Shown: in pieces, positions 31,914 to 39,867 of the stretch
Numbering within the stretch: the stretch's first letter is position 1
Layout: each line of letters opens with the position of its first letter
IMG/VR virus record: IMGVR_UViG_3300027749_000089
Span: 1 to 64,000 of that record
From: a virus
Strand: one strand, 5' to 3'
Length of the DNA: 64,000 nt
The notes under the pieces: generated by a model
The model's database searches: none
What the model saw: only the letters and a program-made list of their open reading frames with translations
Told to the model about the DNA's origin: nothing
Translations under genes and position numbers: made by a program

Positions 31914-32117
31914 ATGGCAGACCAGCAAGAAACACCAGTCGTAGTGGCACCTAAAGTTATGGCTAAGGTACAACCAAAAGAATTTGTAAATAAAATTACA
32001 TCTAACTGGAATATTACATCTACTGAAGTTGAAGAAGAAATCACAGCTTTGAATAGCGTGACAAATGAATATTTTGAAGGCACTATTGTTGAATTTAATA
32101 GACTATTAGAGGCTTAG
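31914..32117 (+). CDS. Small hypothetical protein before portal
   Basis: Protein of 67 residues. A Val/Pro-rich start (ETPVVVAPKVMAKVQPKE) is followed by a helix pair (STEVEEEITALNSVTNEYFEGTIVEFNRLLEA). One base separates it from the endolysin stop, and one from the portal start. Unknown function; perhaps a head or packaging accessory. Confidence 0.6.
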   Translation: MADQQETPVVVAPKVMAKVQPKEFVNKITSNWNITSTEVEEEITALNSVTNEYFEGTIVEFNRLLEA

Positions 32118-32118
32118 T

Positions 32119-33702
32119 ATGACATACGGCCCTACTAAGACAGTTGCGGATCCTTGTCAAGCGTATGAGTATCTTAAACCTTCGTGGAATAAGGCACGTG
32201 CTGTATGCAATGGGGAACGTACTGTAAAAGAGCTGGATCAGTATATTGATCTAATTAGATTTAGCAATTTGCTGATACCCTTCTCTACAACAATGAGCCA
32301 AGCTCAATATGACTTTTATAAGTCAGAAGCTGAATTACCAGGCATTACTGCACAATTTGCTAAGATGCTTGTTGGGGGTTTATTAAGAAAAGCTCCTATA
32401 TTAACATTACCGGATGAAGTTCCTGAAGAAGCTAAGGATTGGCTTATCAATAATATCGGACGTGATGACTCTACACTAGTAGCATTTCTTGATGAATTAT
32501 TGTGGGAAGAGATCAATACATCCCGTGCATGGGTATTTGTAGACCACCCATCCGTTAATAATGTTGAAAACTTAGATAAAGAAACTAGAGATATGATTAA
32601 ACCATATCCTATTTTGCAAAAAGCTGAAACAATTGTTAACTGGGCAACAGCTGTAGATATATTTGGTAAAACAGTTTTAAAATATGTAATTGTTAAAGGT
32701 TACTCAGACGATTATACTATTAATGAATTCCATGCTATGAGAGTCCCTACGGTCTGGGTACATGAATTAAACGAAGAAGGTAATTACCAAATTCGTAAGT
32801 TCATGGGCACAACTAAAGACAATGGCGATCAAACTCTTAAAATAGGAGGTATTGGTGAGAAAGCTCAGCAATTACTACCTTCAGGCCATTTCGAGTTAAT
32901 AGAAACATTTGACAATATACTTAATAGCGGGGAACCACTAAGGCATATTCCTGCATGGCCTGTTAATGGTAGTATAGAACCTATTATGCCATTATTAATG
33001 CCTATCGTAGATAAAGAGATTAGCCTATATAATAAAATTAGTAGACGAAATCATTTACTATACGGTGCAGCTACTTATACACCTGTTATTATGTCAGATA
33101 TGCCTGATGAACAATTTGATGAAATTGTAGACGCTGGATTAGGGTCTTGGATAAGATTACGCCAAGATGATAAAGCAGATGTCTTAAAAACACCCACAGA
33201 CGCATTACAAGACATGCAAAAAGCTATTGAAGCATCTATCGATGAAATGGCTAAACTTGGCATTAGAATGCTTACAACTGAAAATGAACAATCAGGTATT
33301 GCATTAGAAATTCGTAATGCTGCTCAAACGGCACAATTAAGTGTGTTGAGTACAAAAATCTCCAGTACATTAAAGCAAGTAATATGCTTAATGGTTAATT
33401 GGAGATATGGATTAAAAATTAATGCATGTGATATTGTGTTTAATTTATCCGCAGATTTTGATCCAGTGCCTTTAGGTGCTGAGTGGTTGAATCTTGTTAC
33501 TCAATGGTATCAATCAGGGTTATTACCTAGAACTGTGTGGCTGCAGATGCTAAAGGCAAATGATATTCTTAATTCTGAATATGATGATGAAGCCGCATTA
33601 CAAGAAGTAAACGCAGATCCTCAGATCATACCTGCAGCAACTAAATATAATGATCAGTATGCAATGCAAACATCATCACAACAAGGAGTTAATAATGGCT
33701 AA
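32119..33702 (+). CDS. Portal protein (DUF4055-like)
   Basis: Protein of 527 residues forming the vertex through which DNA is packaged and ejected. It follows the DUF4055/portal plan: N-terminal W-x-x-A-R-A-V-C-N-G-E-R-T-V-K, an FAKMLVGGLLRKAP helix, a central SRAWVFVDHP strand, then PIVDKEISLYNKISRRNHLLYG and a C-terminal crown with EQSGIALEIRNAAQTAQLS. Its gene is followed by the MuF-domain protein, the usual neighbour of portals, and overlaps the small gene at 33695 by eight bases. Confidence 0.88.
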   Translation: MTYGPTKTVADPCQAYEYLKPSWNKARAVCNGERTVKELDQYIDLIRFSNLLIPFSTTMSQAQYDFYKSEAELPGITAQFAKMLVGGLLRKAPILTLPDEVPEEAKDWLINNIGRDDSTLVAFLDELLWEEINTSRAWVFVDHPSVNNVENLDKETRDMIKPYPILQKAETIVNWATAVDIFGKTVLKYVIVKGYSDDYTINEFHAMRVPTVWVHELNEEGNYQIRKFMGTTKDNGDQTLKIGGIGEKAQQLLPSGHFELIETFDNILNSGEPLRHIPAWPVNGSIEPIMPLLMPIVDKEISLYNKISRRNHLLYGAATYTPVIMSDMPDEQFDEIVDAGLGSWIRLRQDDKADVLKTPTDALQDMQKAIEASIDEMAKLGIRMLTTENEQSGIALEIRNAAQTAQLSVLSTKISSTLKQVICLMVNWRYGLKINACDIVFNLSADFDPVPLGAEWLNLVTQWYQSGLLPRTVWLQMLKANDILNSEYDDEAALQEVNADPQIIPAATKYNDQYAMQTSSQQGVNNG

Positions 33703-34003
33703 GAGTGTAAAAAGAAGTATGGCGTTAAAAGGCAATAATAATGCGGCTAAACATGGATTAGGTGCAGGATTTGGTGCAACAATGGGTGCAGGCTTAGCAA
33801 TGCCTTTTGCAAAACCTGCTGCAATGTTTATGGCTAAAAGTGCTGGTCCAATGGTAATTGCACATGCTGCAGGATTAGGTGCATCTAAAGGATTATTGTT
33901 TGGCGGTACTGGGGCGTTAGTGGGGGCAGCTATTGGTGGCGGCTTAAGTTATTTAGCGTATAGTAAATTGCCAATTCAAAATCATGCAAGACACACTAAT
34001 TAA
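33695..34003 (+). CDS. Gly/Ala-rich membrane-active small protein
   Basis: Protein of 102 residues from ATG 33695 with AAGGAG upstream. A basic head (AKSVKRSMALKGNNN) is followed by about 70 residues of Gly/Ala-rich hydrophobic sequence with GxxxG-type spacing (GAGFGATMGAGLAMPFA; GGTGALVGAAIGGGLSYLAY), able to form two or three membrane helices. It lies between the portal and the head protein-RNA polymerase fusion. A virion protein that inserts in the host membrane during DNA entry is an attractive but unproven idea. Confidence 0.6.
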   Translation: MAKSVKRSMALKGNNNAAKHGLGAGFGATMGAGLAMPFAKPAAMFMAKSAGPMVIAHAAGLGASKGLLFGGTGALVGAAIGGGLSYLAYSKLPIQNHARHTN

Positions 34004-34016
34004 TTAAAGGCTACAC

Positions 34017-37000
34017 ATGATTATTAATAGTAATACACAAATTTATGACAAAACGCTAGATCGCGCAGCGATGATCCGTCTATATGAGAGAAGAGTCTCT
34101 GGTAAAGTTGATTTAGTAATTGATGGTCATGTTGTTAGACTAGATAAATTAATTAAAGATGCAGAATTATCAGGACGAGGTTTCGAAAAATTTAGAGAAG
34201 CTATTGACCAAGAATTAAGAAAGACATATAAATCAATTAATAATTCTGTTCAAAAAGATCTATCATCTCTTGTATCTGATCAACTCTCATATGCTTATCA
34301 AAAAGTAGAAGTGGCAATGGGTAAAATATGGCGTACTGAAAGACCTAAGAATAGAATCTCTGAAGAAATTGTACTTAAAAACCCATTAAGTGAAAACGGT
34401 ACAATGGAGCAGGGATGGTCAGGTATTGCCAAGAATGAAAAAATTAGATTAGAAGCAGTTATACGCAAAGGTATAGCTGACGGAAAAAGCGTAGATGAAA
34501 TAGCTCTACAAATACGTTCAGGAAACGTACATAATATAACTCGCATGCAGTCGAAAGGTCTGGTAATAACAGCCATTACAGCTGTATCCTCTCAGGCTGA
34601 TCATGCTATTTATAAAGCAAATGAAAAAGCGTTACAAGGATGGCAATATGTTGCTGTCCTTGACGCACGAACAACTCCGCTATGTGCTCATAGAGATGGT
34701 GAAATTTATCCGATAAGCGATACAATACATCTTCCACCGGCACACTGGCATTGCAGATCTACTACAGTTCCTGTATTTAAATCATGGAGCGATATAGCAG
34801 ATCTGGAAAGTGTAGCACAAGTAAGACGTAGGAATATTGAGAACTTAACTGATGCTCAAAAAGCTTTTTATGACGGTAACACACCTCTTAGAGAGTCATA
34901 CAACGATTGGCTAAAGCGGCAACCACAAGATGTACAATTAAGGCATCTTGGTGATTATAAAAAAGTTAACATGTTTCAATCAGGACAACTTACTGTTGAT
35001 CAATTTACTAACCCAGAAGGTAACACTATTGGAATTAAAGAATTGAGACGTATGACTGATCCTACATATACACTTCCTAATGATACACAGAAATTTGCTA
35101 ATGCAAAAGCTAAATTAGATGCGATGCAATTACCTATTATGACACCAGATGATTTAATAGGAGATCCTAAATTAATTCAAACATTAAAAGATTATTATTT
35201 ATTACAGGCAGGTGAATTAGATGGTACCTTATCTCTTACCAATTATCGAGGCGCACTTATCCATACAAAGAAAGCTGCCAAGACAAGAGTGCTTAACAGT
35301 CTTCCAACGGAGGACCAACTCATCTTTAACCCCGTTACCGGTAGGTACGAAGATACAAGATTATATCAACCTAATCCATCCGTACTCAATAATAACTTAA
35401 GACTTGCAAAACAAAGTGATGTTTTGAAACCAAAAGATAAAGAGTTTATTAATTCATTTAATACTGCGCTTAGTGAAAAGATGAGTGTTAATGAGCGTGC
35501 CGTTGTGGTAGATAACCTTCGTATTCTATTTACCAGATTTAGAAATAATGGTGAACAGTGGAATAACTTTAAAGCTGTGGTACAGGGTCAAATTAAATTT
35601 GATGTAATGAATGTTTCTGATGCTATTGAAACTCAGATACGTAGTGATATCAACGTATTGAAGAAACTCAAACAAGATAATTATATTGATCCAGTATTAG
35701 GTCCAACTCAATTACAAGACTTGCATGATAATTTCATTGATAATATTCGTGCTAAGAATAACTGGGAAGATACTATATCTCCTAAGATAGCTAGAGAGTT
35801 ACGTAATACATTTGATTACAAGATACCCTTAGTATTAAAAAGAATGCCTAATGGTAAAGAGCGTTTAACTGAATCTGCATTACAACAATTTTATCTAAAG
35901 TTTGCGCACAGATTAAGCATGGCAGATATGCCTGATAGAGATCAATTTGCTATTGCATTAGGAAGAGATTTATACAATCTTGCTAATATGAACGGCACTA
36001 GACGTAAATGGTACGAAACAGGTATGAAGCTTCTTGAAGCTAAAAATGTTAGTAACTTCTTTGAAGTTGAAACATATGGTGTTCAAAAGCGAAGAATGAA
36101 AAGTAGACTTAGTGGTTCCTTGTTTGGCCCTTATTATGACACTCTGTCATATAATATAAGAGTTGTAGACCCTCGAATACAAGAATATTCACAGCTCACA
36201 CGGAAAGTGGACGTTGGCCTACGTGTTGGCGTAACAACAGAAAAGAACAAACTGGTTTTTCGCGAGGGATATAAAACTTATTTTATTGACAGAGGTCTCC
36301 TAGGTTTAGAAGATACAAGAATACCTATTACGTCAACAAATAGTTTTTCAGATTTTCCTGAAGAACTTGTTGATAAAAATATGGCAGATGCGTTAAATTG
36401 GGCATCTAAGTCTAAGTATAAAATTGATAATGACTTTTACGACTTTACACAAAAATTATTATACTTTGAAGATGATCGAGGTAACGCTAAAAAGTATAAT
36501 GATCTAAATGAATACAAACACTATATTTCATCTCGTGGTGATGCATATGAACGATTTAAATCTATGGATTGGCTTAGAAATAATGATTACGCTTTCAGTA
36601 ATCATGCTTTTGTCGATCATCGGGCTAGGATCTATGATCGTGGCCTTATTAGTCCGCAATCGGGAGAATCATTTAGACCTTTCTTAAATACTGAAGTAGA
36701 AAAAGTTCTTGGCGAAGATGGATATAGAAACTTCAGAGATCAGATAGGTGCCTTTATGGGTGGTCTAAATGATGTATTTGAAGGTAGATATAATTCATTG
36801 TCATTTACTGGACGCCAAAAGATTGCTGATAAATTGTGGCCAGATATGGTAGACCTTGGTAATAAAATGTTAAGAGCCAAACCTGCAGATTTACGTGCTA
36901 TTCTGGAATCAGATACGGTGCAATTAATTGAAGGTGAGGAACTTGGTAAGTTCATGAGATTTGCCATGGAAGCTGCTAAGATAGATAATCATCTTAAAGC

Positions 37001-38654
37001 CGGTGGCTCTATGAATGCATACAAAACAGCCTTAGCCTTGGAACAAGATGCATCGTCTTCAGGTGCTCAGATTATTGCATTAACTACAAAGAATAAGCAA
37101 TTAGCTTCATTATCTAATGTTATACCAACAAATCAGAAACGCAGACTATATGATGAAATTGCTGCTGCAACATTTAATGATCCTCGGTTTAAGGTGCTTA
37201 ACGAAAGATTATGCCTCAATGAAAAAGATTTACGTAAAGCTGCAAAAGCTCAAAATATGGTTACGTTTTATGGTGCTGGTGAGAGAACGGGAATTTTAAA
37301 TGTAGAAGGAAAGTTAGCTAAAGTACTTGGGAAGGACTCTTCTACACTAGTAGTAAAAGCTAGTGATCGTGATAAAGTATTAAATGAAATTTCAGCTCGT
37401 GCGGCTAGATATGAAAAGTTTGATCCAGAGACAACTGCAGAGCTTAAACAGCTTAGAGAAAACGTTAAAGATATATTTAACAAAGGCTTAGATCCTGGTG
37501 ATGACATTATGGAACAGTTATATTTCCTGGATCCTGCTACTAAAGACTTAGTAGAAAAAATGACACACACCTATGATATGGTGGTTACACCTAAAGACTT
37601 CCAAGCTATTGCTAAATTAATGTCTGAACATTTAGGTGAGCAGGTTCCTATTCTTAAAGATTTTACTAAATTCTTTGGTAGACTAGCTGAAGATTATTTA
37701 ACTAATGCTAAGCCTTCACAAGCTGCATTAGATTGGAGATCTATAGGCGCTACTAGTATATTAGGTGCCCGTAAAAAAGGTTATGTATTACCTGATAGAG
37801 TTAGTGAAATATTAGGATTGAAGCCTGGAGAAGCTTTGTCTGAAAAGTTTTTAAAGAGATTTGATGGTTGGAAACCTGACGGAACCTTGGCTGATCTTAT
37901 TTATGGTGTAAAAGGCCCAAAAGATCGTAGAACTGGATTTAAAGTATTTAAAGTAGAGCCTATAGAAAAATTAAATATCTCTAAAGGTTTTGAAATATTT
38001 TATGCTAATAAGCTGCCCAAGTCTTGGACTAATGTCCCATGGGTTAATTTTGATGGAAAAGTTATTGAGCAAAACTTTACCCAGTCATTTGAAGAAAGAT
38101 TAGTCTATAAAGACAAAGATGGTAATTGGGTTAATAATTTGGTTCAGGTGCAGCAGAAAACAGAAGCCACTTGGTGGGAACAGGTAGTTAATGCAGACGG
38201 TAAAATAAATGACATTGCAGACGCAACTAAAGCACGAACAGCATATGCAGTTAACGGCAATCACTCAAATGATGCCACGTTGGTTAAGAATTTCCATATC
38301 TGGGGACGAGACAATAAGATTGCCACAAGCACCATTCACGATGCGTTTTTCGCCAATGCAGCCGATATGCTGGAGGCCCGGAAGGGTATAAGAAAACTAT
38401 ATGCTAACGTACTAGATAAGAACCCTGTCAAGGTTACTTTAGATGAAATGTTAGCTAGAGGTTTTCCAAAAGAATTATATGATAAATATTTAGAAGAAGC
38501 TATTGACAAAGGATTAATTCCAGTTGCTGGTAAATCAGTTGTCGGTGGTAAAACATTAACAGAAGCTGACATCTTAACAAAGAAAGATGTAATGAGCGAT
38601 ATCCCCGATCCTACTAAATTTGAGGATGATTGGGGTTTTTACGGCATAGGCTGA
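34017..38654 (+). CDS. MuF-type head protein fused to single-subunit RNA polymerase
   Basis: Protein of 1545 residues. Residues 1 to about 345 are a Mu gpF/SPP1 gp7-like minor head protein: VLDARTTPLC with C223, AHWHC with H243, H245 and C246, then DWLKRQPQDVQLRHLG and the closing FTNPEGNTIGIKELRR. The rest matches single-subunit RNA polymerases of the T7/N4-virion class: D867-H-R-A-R871-I-Y (T7 DWRGRVY), motif A EQD1011ASSSGAQ, motif B R1073-x3-K1077-x3-M1081-x3-Y1085-G1086, H1416-S-N-D, and motif C TIH1441-D1442-AFF. The ~1100-residue enzyme part is close to the size of N4 mini-vRNAP; an insertion of about 180 residues relative to T7 lies between motifs B and C. I infer head packaging through the MuF part and injection at infection. 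The start is clear (AAAGG upstream) and the frame is unbroken. Confidence 0.93.
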   Translation: MIINSNTQIYDKTLDRAAMIRLYERRVSGKVDLVIDGHVVRLDKLIKDAELSGRGFEKFREAIDQELRKTYKSINNSVQKDLSSLVSDQLSYAYQKVEVAMGKIWRTERPKNRISEEIVLKNPLSENGTMEQGWSGIAKNEKIRLEAVIRKGIADGKSVDEIALQIRSGNVHNITRMQSKGLVITAITAVSSQADHAIYKANEKALQGWQYVAVLDARTTPLCAHRDGEIYPISDTIHLPPAHWHCRSTTVPVFKSWSDIADLESVAQVRRRNIENLTDAQKAFYDGNTPLRESYNDWLKRQPQDVQLRHLGDYKKVNMFQSGQLTVDQFTNPEGNTIGIKELRRMTDPTYTLPNDTQKFANAKAKLDAMQLPIMTPDDLIGDPKLIQTLKDYYLLQAGELDGTLSLTNYRGALIHTKKAAKTRVLNSLPTEDQLIFNPVTGRYEDTRLYQPNPSVLNNNLRLAKQSDVLKPKDKEFINSFNTALSEKMSVNERAVVVDNLRILFTRFRNNGEQWNNFKAVVQGQIKFDVMNVSDAIETQIRSDINVLKKLKQDNYIDPVLGPTQLQDLHDNFIDNIRAKNNWEDTISPKIARELRNTFDYKIPLVLKRMPNGKERLTESALQQFYLKFAHRLSMADMPDRDQFAIALGRDLYNLANMNGTRRKWYETGMKLLEAKNVSNFFEVETYGVQKRRMKSRLSGSLFGPYYDTLSYNIRVVDPRIQEYSQLTRKVDVGLRVGVTTEKNKLVFREGYKTYFIDRGLLGLEDTRIPITSTNSFSDFPEELVDKNMADALNWASKSKYKIDNDFYDFTQKLLYFEDDRGNAKKYNDLNEYKHYISSRGDAYERFKSMDWLRNNDYAFSNHAFVDHRARIYDRGLISPQSGESFRPFLNTEVEKVLGEDGYRNFRDQIGAFMGGLNDVFEGRYNSLSFTGRQKIADKLWPDMVDLGNKMLRAKPADLRAILESDTVQLIEGEELGKFMRFAMEAAKIDNHLKAGGSMNAYKTALALEQDASSSGAQIIALTTKNKQLASLSNVIPTNQKRRLYDEIAAATFNDPRFKVLNERLCLNEKDLRKAAKAQNMVTFYGAGERTGILNVEGKLAKVLGKDSSTLVVKASDRDKVLNEISARAARYEKFDPETTAELKQLRENVKDIFNKGLDPGDDIMEQLYFLDPATKDLVEKMTHTYDMVVTPKDFQAIAKLMSEHLGEQVPILKDFTKFFGRLAEDYLTNAKPSQAALDWRSIGATSILGARKKGYVLPDRVSEILGLKPGEALSEKFLKRFDGWKPDGTLADLIYGVKGPKDRRTGFKVFKVEPIEKLNISKGFEIFYANKLPKSWTNVPWVNFDGKVIEQNFTQSFEERLVYKDKDGNWVNNLVQVQQKTEATWWEQVVNADGKINDIADATKARTAYAVNGNHSNDATLVKNFHIWGRDNKIATSTIHDAFFANAADMLEARKGIRKLYANVLDKNPVKVTLDEMLARGFPKELYDKYLEEAIDKGLIPVAGKSVVGGKTLTEADILTKKDVMSDIPDPTKFEDDWGFYGIG

Positions 38655-38657
38655 AAT

Positions 38658-38792
38658 ATGAACGCAGAAATTAAAAGATGTACATGTCAACATCCTAATC
38701 AGGATAAACTCCATGGCAATGGAATGAGAGTGATGAATCCAGATCAGAAGAAAGGGTTCACATGCACTGTATGTGGAGCAAAACACAAATGA
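38658..38792 (+). CDS. Small zinc-ribbon protein
   Basis: Protein of 44 residues with C8-x-C10-x-H12, then QDKLHGNGMRVMN, and a closing C-T-V-C-G. The C-x-C-x-H ... C-x2-C arrangement and the RVMN segment match a small zinc-ribbon family found in many phages. It starts three bases after the polymerase fusion gene and overlaps the next gene by four bases. Confidence 0.75.
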   Translation: MNAEIKRCTCQHPNQDKLHGNGMRVMNPDQKKGFTCTVCGAKHK

Positions 38793-39010
38793 GATTTAGT
38801 CACGCATTAGATTTAATAATTGCAAACCACAAACTAGCACGTACAGGTTGGAACGGTAAAAACATGTATGTCAGTATTGTTAGAAATTTTGGTTCAGTTG
38901 AGCCATTTTTCATATTAACACAACCTACTAAGACGAACACATGGGTTCCTTCAATGTCTGATTTATTATCGGATGATTGGGTTATCTTTCCAGAGACCCC
39001 GTTAAATTAA
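38789..39010 (+). CDS. DUF2829 / Tad2-like protein, possible anti-Thoeris factor
   Basis: Protein of 73 residues matching the DUF2829 plan: F-S-H-A-L-D-L-I at 3-10, L-A-R-T-G20-W21-N22-G23-K24-N-M26, a beta-rich middle with EPFFIL, and VPSMSDLLSDDWVIF. Tad2, an anti-defence protein that binds the Thoeris signal molecule gcADPR, belongs to DUF2829, so sponge activity against nucleotide signals is possible; many DUF2829 members are untested. The last four residues (TPLN) and the stop codon are provided by copy 4 of the 19-bp repeat. Confidence 0.72.
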   Translation: MRFSHALDLIIANHKLARTGWNGKNMYVSIVRNFGSVEPFFILTQPTKTNTWVPSMSDLLSDDWVIFPETPLN

Positions 39011-39014
39011 CCCT
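38996..39014 (+). repeat. 19-bp intergenic repeat, copy 4
   Basis: ACCCCGTTAAATTAACCCT, first of the pair in module B. It overlaps the end of the Tad2-like gene and supplies its TAA stop. Confidence 0.95.
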
Positions 39015-39109
39015 TAAGCGGTCCCCCCTTTAATGAGTCTATTAGTTAATTAGTCCTTTATTTATTCTTTAATAAAATAATAATAAATAAATATATTAAT
39101 GATTAATAG

Positions 39110-39128
39110 ACCCCGTTAAATTAACCCT
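39110..39128 (+). repeat. 19-bp intergenic repeat, copy 5
   Basis: ACCCCGTTAAATTAACCCT, second of the pair in module B, 78 bases before the scaffold start codon. Confidence 0.95.
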
Positions 39129-39155
39129 AAATACTAAAAACAAATATCCTATAGG

Positions 39156-39193
39156 GTGAATTGTATTCACTTTATAACACTGAGTTGTACTCA
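39156..39193 (+). promoter_or_regulatory. Two tandem dyads with TGT centres
   Basis: GTGAAT-TGT-ATTCAC (39156-39170) and TGAGT-TGT-ACTCA (39181-39193) share the 13-base consensus TGARTTGTAYTCA, with centres 24 bases apart. They lie between repeat copy 5 and the scaffold ribosome binding site. They could be operators, small RNA hairpins, or N4-type hairpin promoter elements (five-pair stem, three-base loop). Confidence 0.6.
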
Positions 39194-39206
39194 AAGGAAA
39201 CATAAA

Positions 39207-39845
39207 ATGACCGAAAATGTCGAAGAAAAAGAAACTGATAATATTACTCCGGATACTACTGCTACCAATTCTCCTGTGGATGATATGGACACGAAGATCC
39301 AAGAAGCTCTTAAACCAATCAAAGAAAAACTCGATAAAGCGTACAGCGAAAGAGACAATGCGTTAAAGAAAGCTGCTGAGTATGAACAAAAAGAGAAAGA
39401 AGCTGAAATAAAAAGACTTCAAGAAGAAGGAAAACATAAAGAAGTTTATGAACTTCAGTTAGCGGAAGCCAATGCTAAATTGGAAACGATAACAAAACGT
39501 AACATAGAACTCGCTAGAGATTTAGAAGTAAAATCTGCTCTTAGTGGATATACGTTTAGAAGTGATAAAGCTGCGGATATGGCATATATGGATGTGGCAT
39601 CGCAACTTGTACAAAATGAAAATGGAGTATGGGTGCATAAATCAGGAACTGATCTAAGAACCTTTATAAAACAATTTTCTGAAGACGATAACAATTCTTT
39701 CTTATTCAAACCAAAAGTTTCGACAGGGGCCGGTCAGACAAGTTCTAGCAGTACTTCTCAAGATACTTCGAATAAATCTTTATTCCAGTTATCACAAGAT
39801 GAAGTGCTTAAACGTGCTGCTGAAGGATCACTTCGCAGGAAATAA
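39207..39845 (+). CDS. Scaffolding protein
   Basis: Protein of 212 residues located directly before the major capsid gene. Acidic N-terminus, a long coiled coil (about 28-110, rich in KEK/EAE heptads), then a segment resembling gp20-like scaffolds (LEVKSALSGYTFRSDKAADMAY) and a low-complexity Ser/Thr stretch (about 180-195) before a basic C-terminus (LKRAAEGSLRRK), the usual capsid-binding end. It templates prohead assembly. Start ATG 39207 has AAAGGA upstream. Confidence 0.85.
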   Translation: MTENVEEKETDNITPDTTATNSPVDDMDTKIQEALKPIKEKLDKAYSERDNALKKAAEYEQKEKEAEIKRLQEEGKHKEVYELQLAEANAKLETITKRNIELARDLEVKSALSGYTFRSDKAADMAYMDVASQLVQNENGVWVHKSGTDLRTFIKQFSEDDNNSFLFKPKVSTGAGQTSSSSTSQDTSNKSLFQLSQDEVLKRAAEGSLRRK

Positions 39846-39867
39846 ATACTTTAAGGAAAAATGAAAA

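Larger units (their letters stand above)
39011..39206 (+). promoter_or_regulatory. Intergenic repeat module B ahead of scaffold and capsid
   Basis: Gene-free stretch of 196 bases. A 95-base spacer between repeat copies 4 and 5 starts AAGCGGTCCCCCCT and goes on with ATTAGTTAATTAGTCCTT and AT-rich sequence, matching module A. After copy 5 come the palindrome CCTATAGG (39148-39155) and two dyads with three-base centres, then AAAGGA before ATG 39207. Probably the control region for the head-protein operon. Confidence 0.65.

Noticed and set aside
35328-35337. AACCCCGTTA resembling part of the 19-bp repeat inside the 34017 gene
   Set aside because: Only ten bases match, then it diverges (CCGGTAGG); encoded residues NPVTG explain it.
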